NCBI GenBank assembly: GCA_002424495.1 | Contig: DIKH01000256.1 | Coordinates: 649-16,688 of the forward strand | DNA length: 16,040 nt | Direction: 5' to 3' | From: Desulfobacteraceae bacterium UBA5623 | GTDB lineage: Bacteria; Desulfobacterota; DSM-4660; Desulfatiglandales; Desulfatiglandaceae | Part shown: positions 1 to 6,338 of the stretch, in pieces | How positions within the stretch are numbered: the first letter of the stretch is position 1 | Layout: each line of letters starts with the position of its first letter | Notes under the pieces: generated by a model | The model's database searches: none | What the model was told of the DNA's origin: nothing | What the model saw: only the letters and a program-made list of their open reading frames with translations | Position numbers and translations under genes: made by a program

Positions 1-894
1 CTGGGAATCTATGGCCTCTTGCAATATCGGCACAAGCGGAGAATCAAAGGGAAGTCTTGCTAGAAACTCTCTTTGTTTATCCTTGGAAAGTTGGCTCAGT
101 CCCAGCAATAGACTTTGAGGATCCATGTTCAAGATCCTTTTAAAGATCTTTCCCCGTGCCTCAGTAAAACAGACCTGAATTGGCGTAAGCGTGCCGCCGG
201 CCCTTGAAAAAACATATGGTATGTTGCCAGAAAAGTCAGGCTCTTCAGCGCCAATGTCTTTTTTCCTGTTTATCTCCGCAATCTGCAGTAACTGAGGTAG
301 GCTTCGGCCATCTTCAGGATACAATGAATATCCAACACTCACCCTGACCCCTGTCAGGAGCTCATTTAAGACAGCCAGAATTTTTTCCCTTAAATAGTCC
401 GCACCCTCCCTGGCGGTAGAAAGCCCGATCACAATAAAGCGGCCATCATCAATGCCAATGACTGTATCGCTCCCCCTGAAATATTCAGACAGCCTATCAG
501 AAAAAGGCCCAAGCATGGACGGAATGACCACTCCTTTCCCGCCGGGCTCTACCTGAACTAAAAACAGGATCATGCTCACTTTGGCCCTCATGGCCTTGCC
601 CAGTTCCCCCTTTATTGTCCTGTGGTGTTGATCAGGAATAGGGAACGGATATGCCGAACCGGTAACGACCGGTTCAATCCTGGTGTGGCATCCCAGTTCC
701 GTGAGCCCTGTTTGGATCTTTATTGCCTCATCACGACTGGTAAAAATATGGAGCACACGGGGGGGATTGTTCAGCATGTCCTGGATTGCCTCTTTTGAAA
801 TTGCGGTTTTTTCCGCAAGGAAAGCCGCCGGCTTTTGAGGCATTACGACTTTATCCAGCTCTTCAAATATCAGACAATATTGCATCTCACTCAT
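1..894 (-). CDS. Degenerate GGDEF-domain protein, 3' end outside window
   Basis: The minus strand is open from an ATG at 892-894 to the window edge, giving 298 residues without a stop. Residues about 135-212 align with a GGDEF (diguanylate cyclase) domain. An R-x-x-D lead-in at 140-143 is followed by D-D-G-R-F at 149-153 where the active GGDEF signature would be. The typical late block (V-S-V-G-Y, YPEDG, LLQIAE) lies at 185-207. The signature glycines and acidic catalytic residues are not conserved, so cyclase activity is unlikely. It may bind GTP or c-di-GMP, or serve in signalling contacts. Residues 1-130 and the tail after 230 match no family I recognise. No transmembrane segment is visible. 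A TTG start about 21 bases upstream is possible. The gene has its own promoter and is divergent from the GAF/kinase cluster. Confidence 0.75.
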   Translation of the reverse strand, partial: MSEMQYCLIFEELDKVVMPQKPAAFLAEKTAISKEAIQDMLNNPPRVLHIFTSRDEAIKIQTGLTELGCHTRIEPVVTGSAYPFPIPDQHHRTIKGELGKAMRAKVSMILFLVQVEPGGKGVVIPSMLGPFSDRLSEYFRGSDTVIGIDDGRFIVIGLSTAREGADYLREKILAVLNELLTGVRVSVGYSLYPEDGRSLPQLLQIAEINRKKDIGAEEPDFSGNIPYVFSRAGGTLTPIQVCFTEARGKIFKRILNMDPQSLLLGLSQLSKDKQREFLARLPFDSPLVPILQEAIDSQ

Positions 895-999
895 GGATCT
901 CGATATGCCGCCTTTCAAGGAGTCTGTTGCTTGAGATCATAAAATGTCGCCCGATTTATTAATGTGGATATAAGCTACCTTACCCCCTCTTGTCGAGGT

Positions 1000-1028
1000 A
1001 CTATAAGGCAAACCGAATTGGGGGTCAA
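1000..1028 (-). promoter_or_regulatory. Predicted sigma70-type promoter for the leftward gene
   Basis: On the minus strand, TTGACC (complement of 1023-1028) and TATAGT (complement of 1000-1005) are separated by 17 bases. Each box matches 5 of 6 consensus bases. Transcription would start near 993, giving a leader of about 100 nt before the ATG at 894. Assigned from box matches and spacing only. Confidence 0.5.
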
Positions 1029-1078
1029 TAGAAATATATCATTAATTATTCCTTAAAGATCGCCAGAATGATTCATTA

Positions 1079-1107
1079 TTGACACAGATATAGGTCTTAC
1101 CTATACT
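1079..1107 (+). promoter_or_regulatory. Strong predicted sigma70-type promoter for the GAF/kinase cluster
   Basis: A perfect TTGACA at 1079-1084 and TATACT at 1102-1107 (5 of 6) are separated by exactly 17 bases. Transcription would start near 1114, about 100 nt before the GAF gene. It is divergent from the promoter at 1000-1028, with the two predicted start sites about 120 bp apart. The rest of the 895-1217 gap shows no gene and no clear terminator. Confidence 0.65.
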
Positions 1108-1217
1108 GGAATCGAAATTAGATGTAATGTCTCAATATCATGTTCAACCCCCCGGCTCAGGCTGCTTTTCGTCAGGCGCAGTTCAGGGATCAACCTCTAT
1201 CAATCAGGAGATAAACA

Positions 1218-1784
1218 ATGAAGGAAAAGCCGGTTAGAATGATTCGCCTCAAAGACTTCAAGACAATTAGTCATGCCCTTTCTACCTACGATGAATTTTC
1301 TTTGATGATCAATCATTTTATTGAGGCAATTATCCGTGCATTCAATGTAAAAGGATGCAGTCTGTTGCTTCTGGATGAGGCGGAAAACCAGTTGTTTCAT
1401 GTGAGGAGTCAGGGCGTCAGTGAAGACTATCTCAAAAAGGGCGCTATATTTGTAGATGAAAAGTATTCTTCTTTTGTCACAGGTGAACCGGTCTTTGTTG
1501 AAGACCTGCAGAATGACCCCCGTATTCAATATCCTGAGGCCGCTGCAAAAGAGGGTTTTGTCTCCATGCTCACATTTCCTATCAAGTGCAGGAACGCAAT
1601 AGTCGGGATGATCAGAATATATCATACCAAATCCTGGGCGCTCCATGAAGAAGATATTGACTCATTCTGTGTCCTTGCCGAGCACCTTGGGCTGGTCCTT
1701 GAAAACAATGGATTAAAAAATTTTTTAGAAACCATAAAGGCCGCAGTTGATAGCCTCCCAGGTCGAATGCTTAAACGGCCTTGA
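1218..1784 (+). CDS. GAF-domain sensory protein
   Basis: This is a 188-residue soluble protein made almost entirely of one GAF domain (residues about 12-165). Visible GAF features are the helix carrying MINHFIEAI, the strand G-C-S-L-L-L-L-D (46-53), a central region around VFVEDLQNDPR, and the strand-loop-strand FPIKCRNAIVGMIRIY. GAF domains bind small ligands such as cyclic nucleotides, haem or linear tetrapyrroles, or make regulatory contacts; the ligand here cannot be read. There is no kinase, GGDEF or HTH output domain, so it probably acts on a partner. The kinase-like gene that starts 3 nt downstream is the obvious candidate. The ATG is preceded by CAGGAG at a good distance. It is first in the cluster behind the 1079-1107 promoter. 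Confidence 0.85.
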   Translation: MKEKPVRMIRLKDFKTISHALSTYDEFSLMINHFIEAIIRAFNVKGCSLLLLDEAENQLFHVRSQGVSEDYLKKGAIFVDEKYSSFVTGEPVFVEDLQNDPRIQYPEAAAKEGFVSMLTFPIKCRNAIVGMIRIYHTKSWALHEEDIDSFCVLAEHLGLVLENNGLKNFLETIKAAVDSLPGRMLKRP

Positions 1785-1787
1785 CCT

Positions 1788-2690
1788 ATGAAAGAACGGG
1801 TATTTACAGACACCTCAAATTTTCTTTCCATTGATTATGGGGATATTATCCTGATTGGTGATAAGCGCTATAAGGTCACGGGCCACGAGCGGGAGCGACG
1901 TTTCGGCATGGATGACCCCAAGCTCTGGGTGAAAAAGGCAGTGGATCTGGACACAGGGGAGAAAAAGATCATAAAGCTGACGTATTTTGAGACATTCGAG
2001 ACCGTCCTCGGTGGAATCAAGATAAGGCGCTTCAGAAACCCGGATAAGGAAGGAACGGTCCTTAATCTGGTAAAAAATCACCCATATTTTATGCAGGGGA
2101 CAGTGCATATAGACGAAAAAGGCAACAATATAAGGGTATTGGATATCGTCAATGGACCTAATTTCTATGTCTATATCAGCTCTCTGGAAATGGACTACGA
2201 AACCTATTTTCAATCTGTCCTGCCGGGTATACTGAGGAACCTTGTAAAGGCGTTTGAGGCAATCCGTTTTCTTCACATAAATGGGCTGACCCATGGTGAT
2301 ATAAGGAATGATCATGCCATAGTCGAGGAAAAGACCGGAAACTATGTATGGATAGACTTCGACTATGACTTTGAGACCACTGAAAATCCTTACGGCCTCG
2401 AGATATTTGGGCTGGGCAATCTCTTGACATATGCAATAGGAAAAGGATTTCACACCTATTATGCGATACAGGATAAGTCCGTTTATGGGGATATGATTGA
2501 CCGCGTGGAGGCAGATGACTTCTCTATTCTCACCAAGGGGAGGTTCCTGAACCTTAGAAAATTGTATCCGTGTATCCCCAGCACACTCAATGACATACTA
2601 TTGCATTTTTCCAGAGGCGCAAACGTGTATTATGAGTATGTCGAAGAAATGTTAGAGGATCTAAACCGCTGTATATACGCCGTTTTTTAA
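1788..2690 (+). CDS. Atypical protein-kinase-like protein
   Basis: This 300-residue soluble protein keeps the outline of a eukaryotic-type protein kinase fold. A strand with K63 (KKIIKL) fits the ATP-anchoring lysine. H169-G-D-I-R-N-D-H at 169-176 replaces the HRDLKPxN catalytic loop, keeping the catalytic Asp (D171); N174 or a neighbour may serve as the metal-binding residue. I-D-F-D at 189-192 replaces the DFG motif, with D190 as the metal-binding Asp. A glycine-rich loop is not obvious; GHERERRFGMDD (residues 32-43) sits in that place. The essential Lys and both Asp residues survive, so activity is plausible but unproven; a small-molecule kinase or a pseudokinase is also possible. It starts 3 nt after the GAF gene with no clear ribosome site of its own, which points to translational coupling. 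Confidence 0.65.
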   Translation: MKERVFTDTSNFLSIDYGDIILIGDKRYKVTGHERERRFGMDDPKLWVKKAVDLDTGEKKIIKLTYFETFETVLGGIKIRRFRNPDKEGTVLNLVKNHPYFMQGTVHIDEKGNNIRVLDIVNGPNFYVYISSLEMDYETYFQSVLPGILRNLVKAFEAIRFLHINGLTHGDIRNDHAIVEEKTGNYVWIDFDYDFETTENPYGLEIFGLGNLLTYAIGKGFHTYYAIQDKSVYGDMIDRVEADDFSILTKGRFLNLRKLYPCIPSTLNDILLHFSRGANVYYEYVEEMLEDLNRCIYAVF

Positions 2691-2705
2691 TAATAGGGGG
2701 AGACA

Positions 2706-3152
2706 TTGAATAATTCCATCCTTGTAGCCTGGAACGAGTCCATGAGTTCACGCGCCGCACTTGATTATCTTGTTTCTTTTGCAGTGTGCACTGAAAATGT
2801 ACAGATTACCTTGCTTCATGTATTTAGGAAGGCTTCCGCCAGTGAGGAACTCATGGGCAAGATGTTTACTAAAGAAGAGGAAAAAAGGCTGTTGGACCTT
2901 CTTAATAAGACAAAGGACTTTCTGGTCGAAAAGGGATTTCCGCCTGACAATATCCATGTAGAGATGTCGCTGGAACCTTATCCGACCATTGCAGACGGGA
3001 TCATTGATCATTATAAAAAGGGTAAATACGACATGGTGCTGATCGGCCGGAAAAGGATGTCCAAGGCCGAGGAGTTTGTGATGGGCGACATAAGCATCAG
3101 ACTGGTCCGGGCGCTTGAAGCCGGGGCGGTTTTGGTGGTAAAATCCCGCTGA
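2706..3152 (+). CDS. Universal stress protein (UspA family)
   Basis: This single-domain Usp has 148 residues, the usual family length. It opens with the typical first strand NSILVAWNES, has an LLHVF second strand, and ends with the V-L-V-V-K strand. The nucleotide-binding motif of ATP-binding Usps is G-2x-G-9x-G-S/T. Here it reads G114-2x-R117-9x-G127-D128, so the second glycine and the Ser/Thr are changed and ATP binding is doubtful. Usps are cytoplasmic dimers linked to growth arrest and stress survival. The start is a TTG at 2706, chosen because GGGGGAG lies just upstream and the family N-terminus begins there. It lies 15 nt after the kinase-like gene in the same cluster. Confidence 0.88.
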   Translation: MNNSILVAWNESMSSRAALDYLVSFAVCTENVQITLLHVFRKASASEELMGKMFTKEEEKRLLDLLNKTKDFLVEKGFPPDNIHVEMSLEPYPTIADGIIDHYKKGKYDMVLIGRKRMSKAEEFVMGDISIRLVRALEAGAVLVVKSR

Positions 3153-3185
3153 TATTCCGTTTTAAGACGTCAAAGGAAATAAAAT

Positions 3186-3401
3186 ATGCCTATATATGAA
3201 TTCAAATGCAGTAAATGTGGCCATGTCTTTGAATACCTGCATCTTAGACGTGATGATGCCTACGCCCCATGTCCGGTTTGCGGAGAAGATAAGGCTGAAA
3301 AGTTATTGTCTACATTCTCGTCTTTTTTCTCCTCGCAGAACCATGGTGTTGGTAACATAACATCTTCCTCGTCATGCGGTTCCTCCGGCGGGTTTTCCTG
3401 A
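3186..3401 (+). CDS. FmdB-type zinc ribbon protein
   Basis: This 71-residue protein opens with MPIYEFKC, the hallmark of the FmdB/CxxC_CxxC_SSSS family. It has C8-x2-C11 and a second CPVC pair (about 29-32), forming one zinc ribbon. The tail is rich in Ser and Gly with one further Cys, as is usual in this family. FmdB was named as a putative regulator near formamidase/amidase genes, but the molecular role of the family is not established. AAAGGAAAT precedes the ATG. It is the last recognisable gene of the left cluster, 33 nt after the Usp gene. Confidence 0.85.
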   Translation: MPIYEFKCSKCGHVFEYLHLRRDDAYAPCPVCGEDKAEKLLSTFSSFFSSQNHGVGNITSSSSCGSSGGFS

Positions 3402-3422
3402 GCAAAATAGGAGGGGGCTGCC

Positions 3423-3551
3423 GTGTGCTGTCCGGTAATCGAGAGTGTCTGCCTTTATTTCTTGCTGACCGGCTCTCGTGCAAATAAATCTTCTCCGTCA
3501 CGTCTGATTAACCATCAAAAATTTGATAGACGTTCTGGCTTTGAAGGTTAA
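3423..3551 (+). CDS. Possible small ORF, 42 residues, unrecognised
   Basis: A GTG at 3423 sits 7-8 nt after a strong AGGAGGGGG ribosome-site-like run and opens 42 codons ending at TAA 3549-3551. The predicted peptide starts Met-Cys-Cys-Pro, has a short hydrophobic stretch (VCLYFLL) and a basic, polar C-terminal half. I recognise no family. It lies between the FmdB and LarE genes. It could be a real small protein, a leader peptide or chance; the ribosome-site match is the only positive evidence. Confidence 0.25.
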   Translation: MCCPVIESVCLYFLLTGSRANKSSPSRLINHQKFDRRSGFEG

Positions 3552-3620
3552 GAATTTTTTACCGTGCCCCTGAATGGGGTTGCATATCTTGGAGCTAAAG
3601 TTTGAGCTGTTTTGATAAAC

Positions 3621-4451
3621 ATGGATAAAGACACTGCCAGGCAAAAAAAAGAAGTTTTGATTTCAAATCTCAAGGATCTACGCTCGTTGGTGGTGGCCTT
3701 TTCCGGTGGCGTGGACAGCTCGTTTCTTTTGGCCGTCGCGTACGATGTCCTGAAAGGAAAAGTCATGGCTTCAACTGCCAGTTCTGCCATTCACCCCTAT
3801 AGAGAGACAGAAGGCGCCTTGGAATTTGCACGGGAAAGGGGAATCCGCCATGTTGTTTTTAAATCAAAAGAGATGGAGATTCCGGACTTTGTCCGTAATG
3901 GCCCCGACCGTTGCTATCACTGTAAACGACAACTGGTTGAGACGCTGTTTGATATAGCCCGGCGGGAGGGTATGACCCATGTGGCCCATGGGGCCAATCT
4001 GGATGACCTTTCCGATTATCGTCCCGGATTCAGAGCCGCTCAAGAGGCAGGCGTGATTTCTCCCTTGATAGCTGCGCATCTGACTAAGGAAGAGATTCGT
4101 TACCTTTCCATGGACTCCGGCCTGGCAACCTGGGACAGACCTGTGATGGCCTGCCTTGCAAGCAGGATTCCATATGGAAGCGCAATTACGGAAGAAAAAT
4201 TGAGGATGGCCGAGGAGGCGGAGCTTTTTTTATTGGAGCATGGGTTTAAGGATGTCAGAGTCAGGCACCACGGTTCGGTTGCCAGGATCGAGACTGGAAT
4301 CAAGGAATTTGAAACTTTGATGGAAGCTCATCTCAGACGTGCGATTGTGGAAAGGTTTCGAAAGATTGGTTTCCTGCATGTCGCAATGGATCTGGAGGGT
4401 TATGTGCCTGGGAAGTTGAATCGGGACCTAGGAAAAAAGGTGGAAATTTAA
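3621..4451 (+). CDS. larE: LarE-type ATP-dependent sulfur transferase
   Basis: This 276-residue member of the LarE family belongs to the PP-loop ATP pyrophosphatases. The PP-loop S28-G-G-V-D-S33 binds ATP. C178 in CLASR is the equivalent of the sulfur-carrying cysteine (Cys176) of Lactobacillus plantarum LarE. LarE adenylylates a carboxylate of the pyridinium biscarboxylate precursor and replaces it with a thiocarboxylate during synthesis of the nickel-pincer cofactor of lactate racemase. A further C98-x2-C101 pair is present, so three cysteines could hold an iron-sulfur cluster, as reported for cluster-dependent LarEs. No larA, larB or larC is in the window, so the substrate may differ. The ATG at 3621 is used; an in-frame TTG at 3612 is possible, and neither has a clear ribosome site. 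The YcaO gene follows after 48 nt. Confidence 0.85.
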   Translation: MDKDTARQKKEVLISNLKDLRSLVVAFSGGVDSSFLLAVAYDVLKGKVMASTASSAIHPYRETEGALEFARERGIRHVVFKSKEMEIPDFVRNGPDRCYHCKRQLVETLFDIARREGMTHVAHGANLDDLSDYRPGFRAAQEAGVISPLIAAHLTKEEIRYLSMDSGLATWDRPVMACLASRIPYGSAITEEKLRMAEEAELFLLEHGFKDVRVRHHGSVARIETGIKEFETLMEAHLRRAIVERFRKIGFLHVAMDLEGYVPGKLNRDLGKKVEI

Positions 4452-4499
4452 ATGACCGATTGCGTGTTGTGAGTTATGAATTTTAAGAAGGAGTAACAA

Positions 4500-6227
4500 A
4501 TGGATCATAGAGTTGTCCTGCGAGATGCATACAAGGGCTACACCGTGGATCAGGACAAAATTTATACACCGGAGGAGACTGTCAGGAGGTTTAAAGAACG
4601 GCTCAAGACGGTTGATCTTGATATACTGGAAGGGACCGTCAGGATTGATAACAGACGGCTGGACATCCCTATCTATTTCAGCGTGTGCGGCGGAGATGCC
4701 TATGAGATAATCGGAACAAAAAAGCAGATGGGAAAAGGGGGAACCCCTCATCAGTCAGAGGCCAGCGCTGTTATGGAACTGGCTGAGAGGTTCAGCTTCT
4801 TTAGCTTTGTCAAGGACGATAAAAACTTTTTTGTGGAGCAATACAGGAACATAAAAGATCGTGCTCTTTCCTTTGACGCCATTGCCAGGTCCGTGCATGA
4901 CGACTCTGAAAACCTTGACAGGGCGGCTGAGATATTTTCAAGCCTGCCTCTCAAGTGGACTTGGGGCTATAATATAACCAGGGACAAAGAGGTTCTCATT
5001 CCTTTTAACTGGTTTTTTACCATCAATGAATTCAATGGTCCTTCAGCGGGCAACTGCGTGGAAGAGGCCGTCCTTCAGGGGATCTGCGAGGTAGTGGAAA
5101 GACATGTCTCATCCATTATAAGCAGAAACAGGTTGAAGACGCCTTCTATTGATCTTGATTCTGCTACCGATCCCCTGGTGGTGGAGATGATAAGGAAATA
5201 CCGTGCAATCGGGGCCAATCTGTTTATATCTGATTTTTCTCTTGACACAGGTATCCCTTCCATCGGGGCGCTCGTATTTGATCCGTCCACATTTCCCGAA
5301 AAAAGCGAGATCGTGTGGACCGCAGGCACAACACCCGATCCCCAAAAGGCCCTTTCCCGCGCGCTTACAGAGGTGGCGCAGCTGGCAGGTGATTTTAATT
5401 CCGGTTCCAATTACGTGGCAAGCGGTCTTCCAAAATTTTCAAACCTTGCCGAGGCCGATTTTGTTACCAGGCCTGATTCCGTAGTCAGAATTGCAAGCCT
5501 GCCGAATCTTTCAAATGATAACATCAGGATTGAGGTGGAAAATTGTATTGAGTCTCTTGCCAAAATAGGCATGGAAGTGATTTTGGTTAATGTAATGAAC
5601 ACAAGGCTTCAGATCCCTGCCTTTTATACCATTGTCCCTGGCGCCCATTTCCGGGAAAGGGCAGCCCATACCAGTGTGGCGATGTTTTCCGCTAAAATGG
5701 TGGCGGAAAGCTCAGATCCTGGCTGGGCCTTTAATGAATTGATGAGGATGGACAGGCTTCTATCCGACCAATATTTCATCAAGTTCTTTCTGGGGTTGAC
5801 CAGCATCTCCATGAATAACCCCCTTGGTGCGCTGACTTATTTTGAGGAGGCATTGAAACTGGGGCCTACGGAGGAGGATATCCCAAGCATCTATTCCTAT
5901 ATGGGGGTCTGTCTTAAAGACCTGGAACGTTATAACGAGGCCCTTGAGGTCCTTGAAAAGGGAAGATATCATGACAATGAAAGGACAGATATCCACAACC
6001 TGATGGGTTTTTGTTATTTCAAACTCAAGGAACACCAAAAGGCGATTGATTGTTTCAGGCAGGTCTTAAGGTTGAACCCCGCCTCTGCCATAGACTATGC
6101 AAATATCGCCTCAAACTACAGAGACATGGGCGATATTGAAAAAGCGGTCAGTTATTATCAATTGGCTATTGAACTTGACCCGACAATAGATTTTGCAAGG
6201 GAAAATCTGATACGATTGGGTAAATAG
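4500..6227 (+). CDS. YcaO-domain ATP-dependent modification enzyme with C-terminal TPRs
   Basis: This is a 575-residue two-part protein. Residues about 60-400 are a YcaO domain with all three nucleotide/Mg blocks visible: G78-K-G with S89-x3-E93-x2-E96-R97, then N185-x2-E188-E189 with E197-x2-E200-R201, then R287-x3-E291-x2-Q294. YcaO enzymes phosphorylate a peptide-backbone amide so that a nucleophile can attack, giving azolines, macroamidines or thioamides. E. coli YcaO supports RimO methylthiolation of ribosomal protein S12. Residues about 425-575 hold roughly four TPR-like helical pairs (GALTYFEEAL, NEALEVLEKG, KAIDCFRQVL, KAVSYYQLAI) for partner binding. The C-terminus lacks the PxPxP tail of azoline-forming YcaOs, and no E1/ocin-ThiF or TfuA partner is nearby. 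The start is the ATG after AAGGAG. The layout resembles stand-alone YcaOs rather than bacteriocin clusters. Confidence 0.85.
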   Translation: MDHRVVLRDAYKGYTVDQDKIYTPEETVRRFKERLKTVDLDILEGTVRIDNRRLDIPIYFSVCGGDAYEIIGTKKQMGKGGTPHQSEASAVMELAERFSFFSFVKDDKNFFVEQYRNIKDRALSFDAIARSVHDDSENLDRAAEIFSSLPLKWTWGYNITRDKEVLIPFNWFFTINEFNGPSAGNCVEEAVLQGICEVVERHVSSIISRNRLKTPSIDLDSATDPLVVEMIRKYRAIGANLFISDFSLDTGIPSIGALVFDPSTFPEKSEIVWTAGTTPDPQKALSRALTEVAQLAGDFNSGSNYVASGLPKFSNLAEADFVTRPDSVVRIASLPNLSNDNIRIEVENCIESLAKIGMEVILVNVMNTRLQIPAFYTIVPGAHFRERAAHTSVAMFSAKMVAESSDPGWAFNELMRMDRLLSDQYFIKFFLGLTSISMNNPLGALTYFEEALKLGPTEEDIPSIYSYMGVCLKDLERYNEALEVLEKGRYHDNERTDIHNLMGFCYFKLKEHQKAIDCFRQVLRLNPASAIDYANIASNYRDMGDIEKAVSYYQLAIELDPTIDFARENLIRLGK

Positions 6228-6254
6228 TGTCTGAACGGAAAGGCCGTTCAGACA
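6228..6254 (+). terminator. Strong hairpin after the YcaO gene, possible terminator
   Basis: A perfect 11-bp stem (6228-6238 with 6244-6254) with a 5-nt loop begins at the base after the YcaO stop codon. It is followed by an interrupted T-rich stretch (TAGTTTTGAATTTTT), so termination is plausible but not textbook. Its left arm can also pair with a downstream segment (see the alternative pairing). Confidence 0.55.
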
Positions 6255-6323
6255 TAGTTTTGAATTTTTGATCGTGAATTTTGAATTTAAGAAAGAAAGT
6301 AACATGTAGCTGTTTCCGTTCAG
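6231..6323 (+). promoter_or_regulatory. Alternative pairing ahead of the TrpF-like gene
   Basis: Bases 6231-6241 (CTGAACGGAAA) are perfectly complementary to 6313-6323 (TTTCCGTTCAG). This 11-bp pairing excludes the 6228-6254 hairpin, because both use the same left arm. The distal arm ends 15 nt before the ATG at 6339. A switch between a terminator-like hairpin and a long-range pairing would control read-through or translation, but this is inferred from complementarity alone. Confidence 0.25.
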
Positions 6324-6338
6324 TTAAAGCTCATAATC

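Noticed and set aside
1815..2453. 212-codon minus-strand open frame opposite the kinase-like gene
   Set aside because: It lies wholly inside the kinase gene on the other strand, has no ribosome site or recognisable domain, and the plus-strand frame carries clear kinase motifs.
3430..3480. Terminator hairpin after the FmdB gene (CGAGAG...CTCTCG)
   Set aside because: Only 6 bp of stem with a loop of more than 20 nt and no T-run after it.
3524..3537. Palindrome ATCAAA-AA-TTTGAT as an FNR/CRP site
   Set aside because: The half-sites are in the inverse order to FNR (TTGAT-4 nt-ATCAA) and the spacer is only 2 nt; probably chance in AT-rich DNA.
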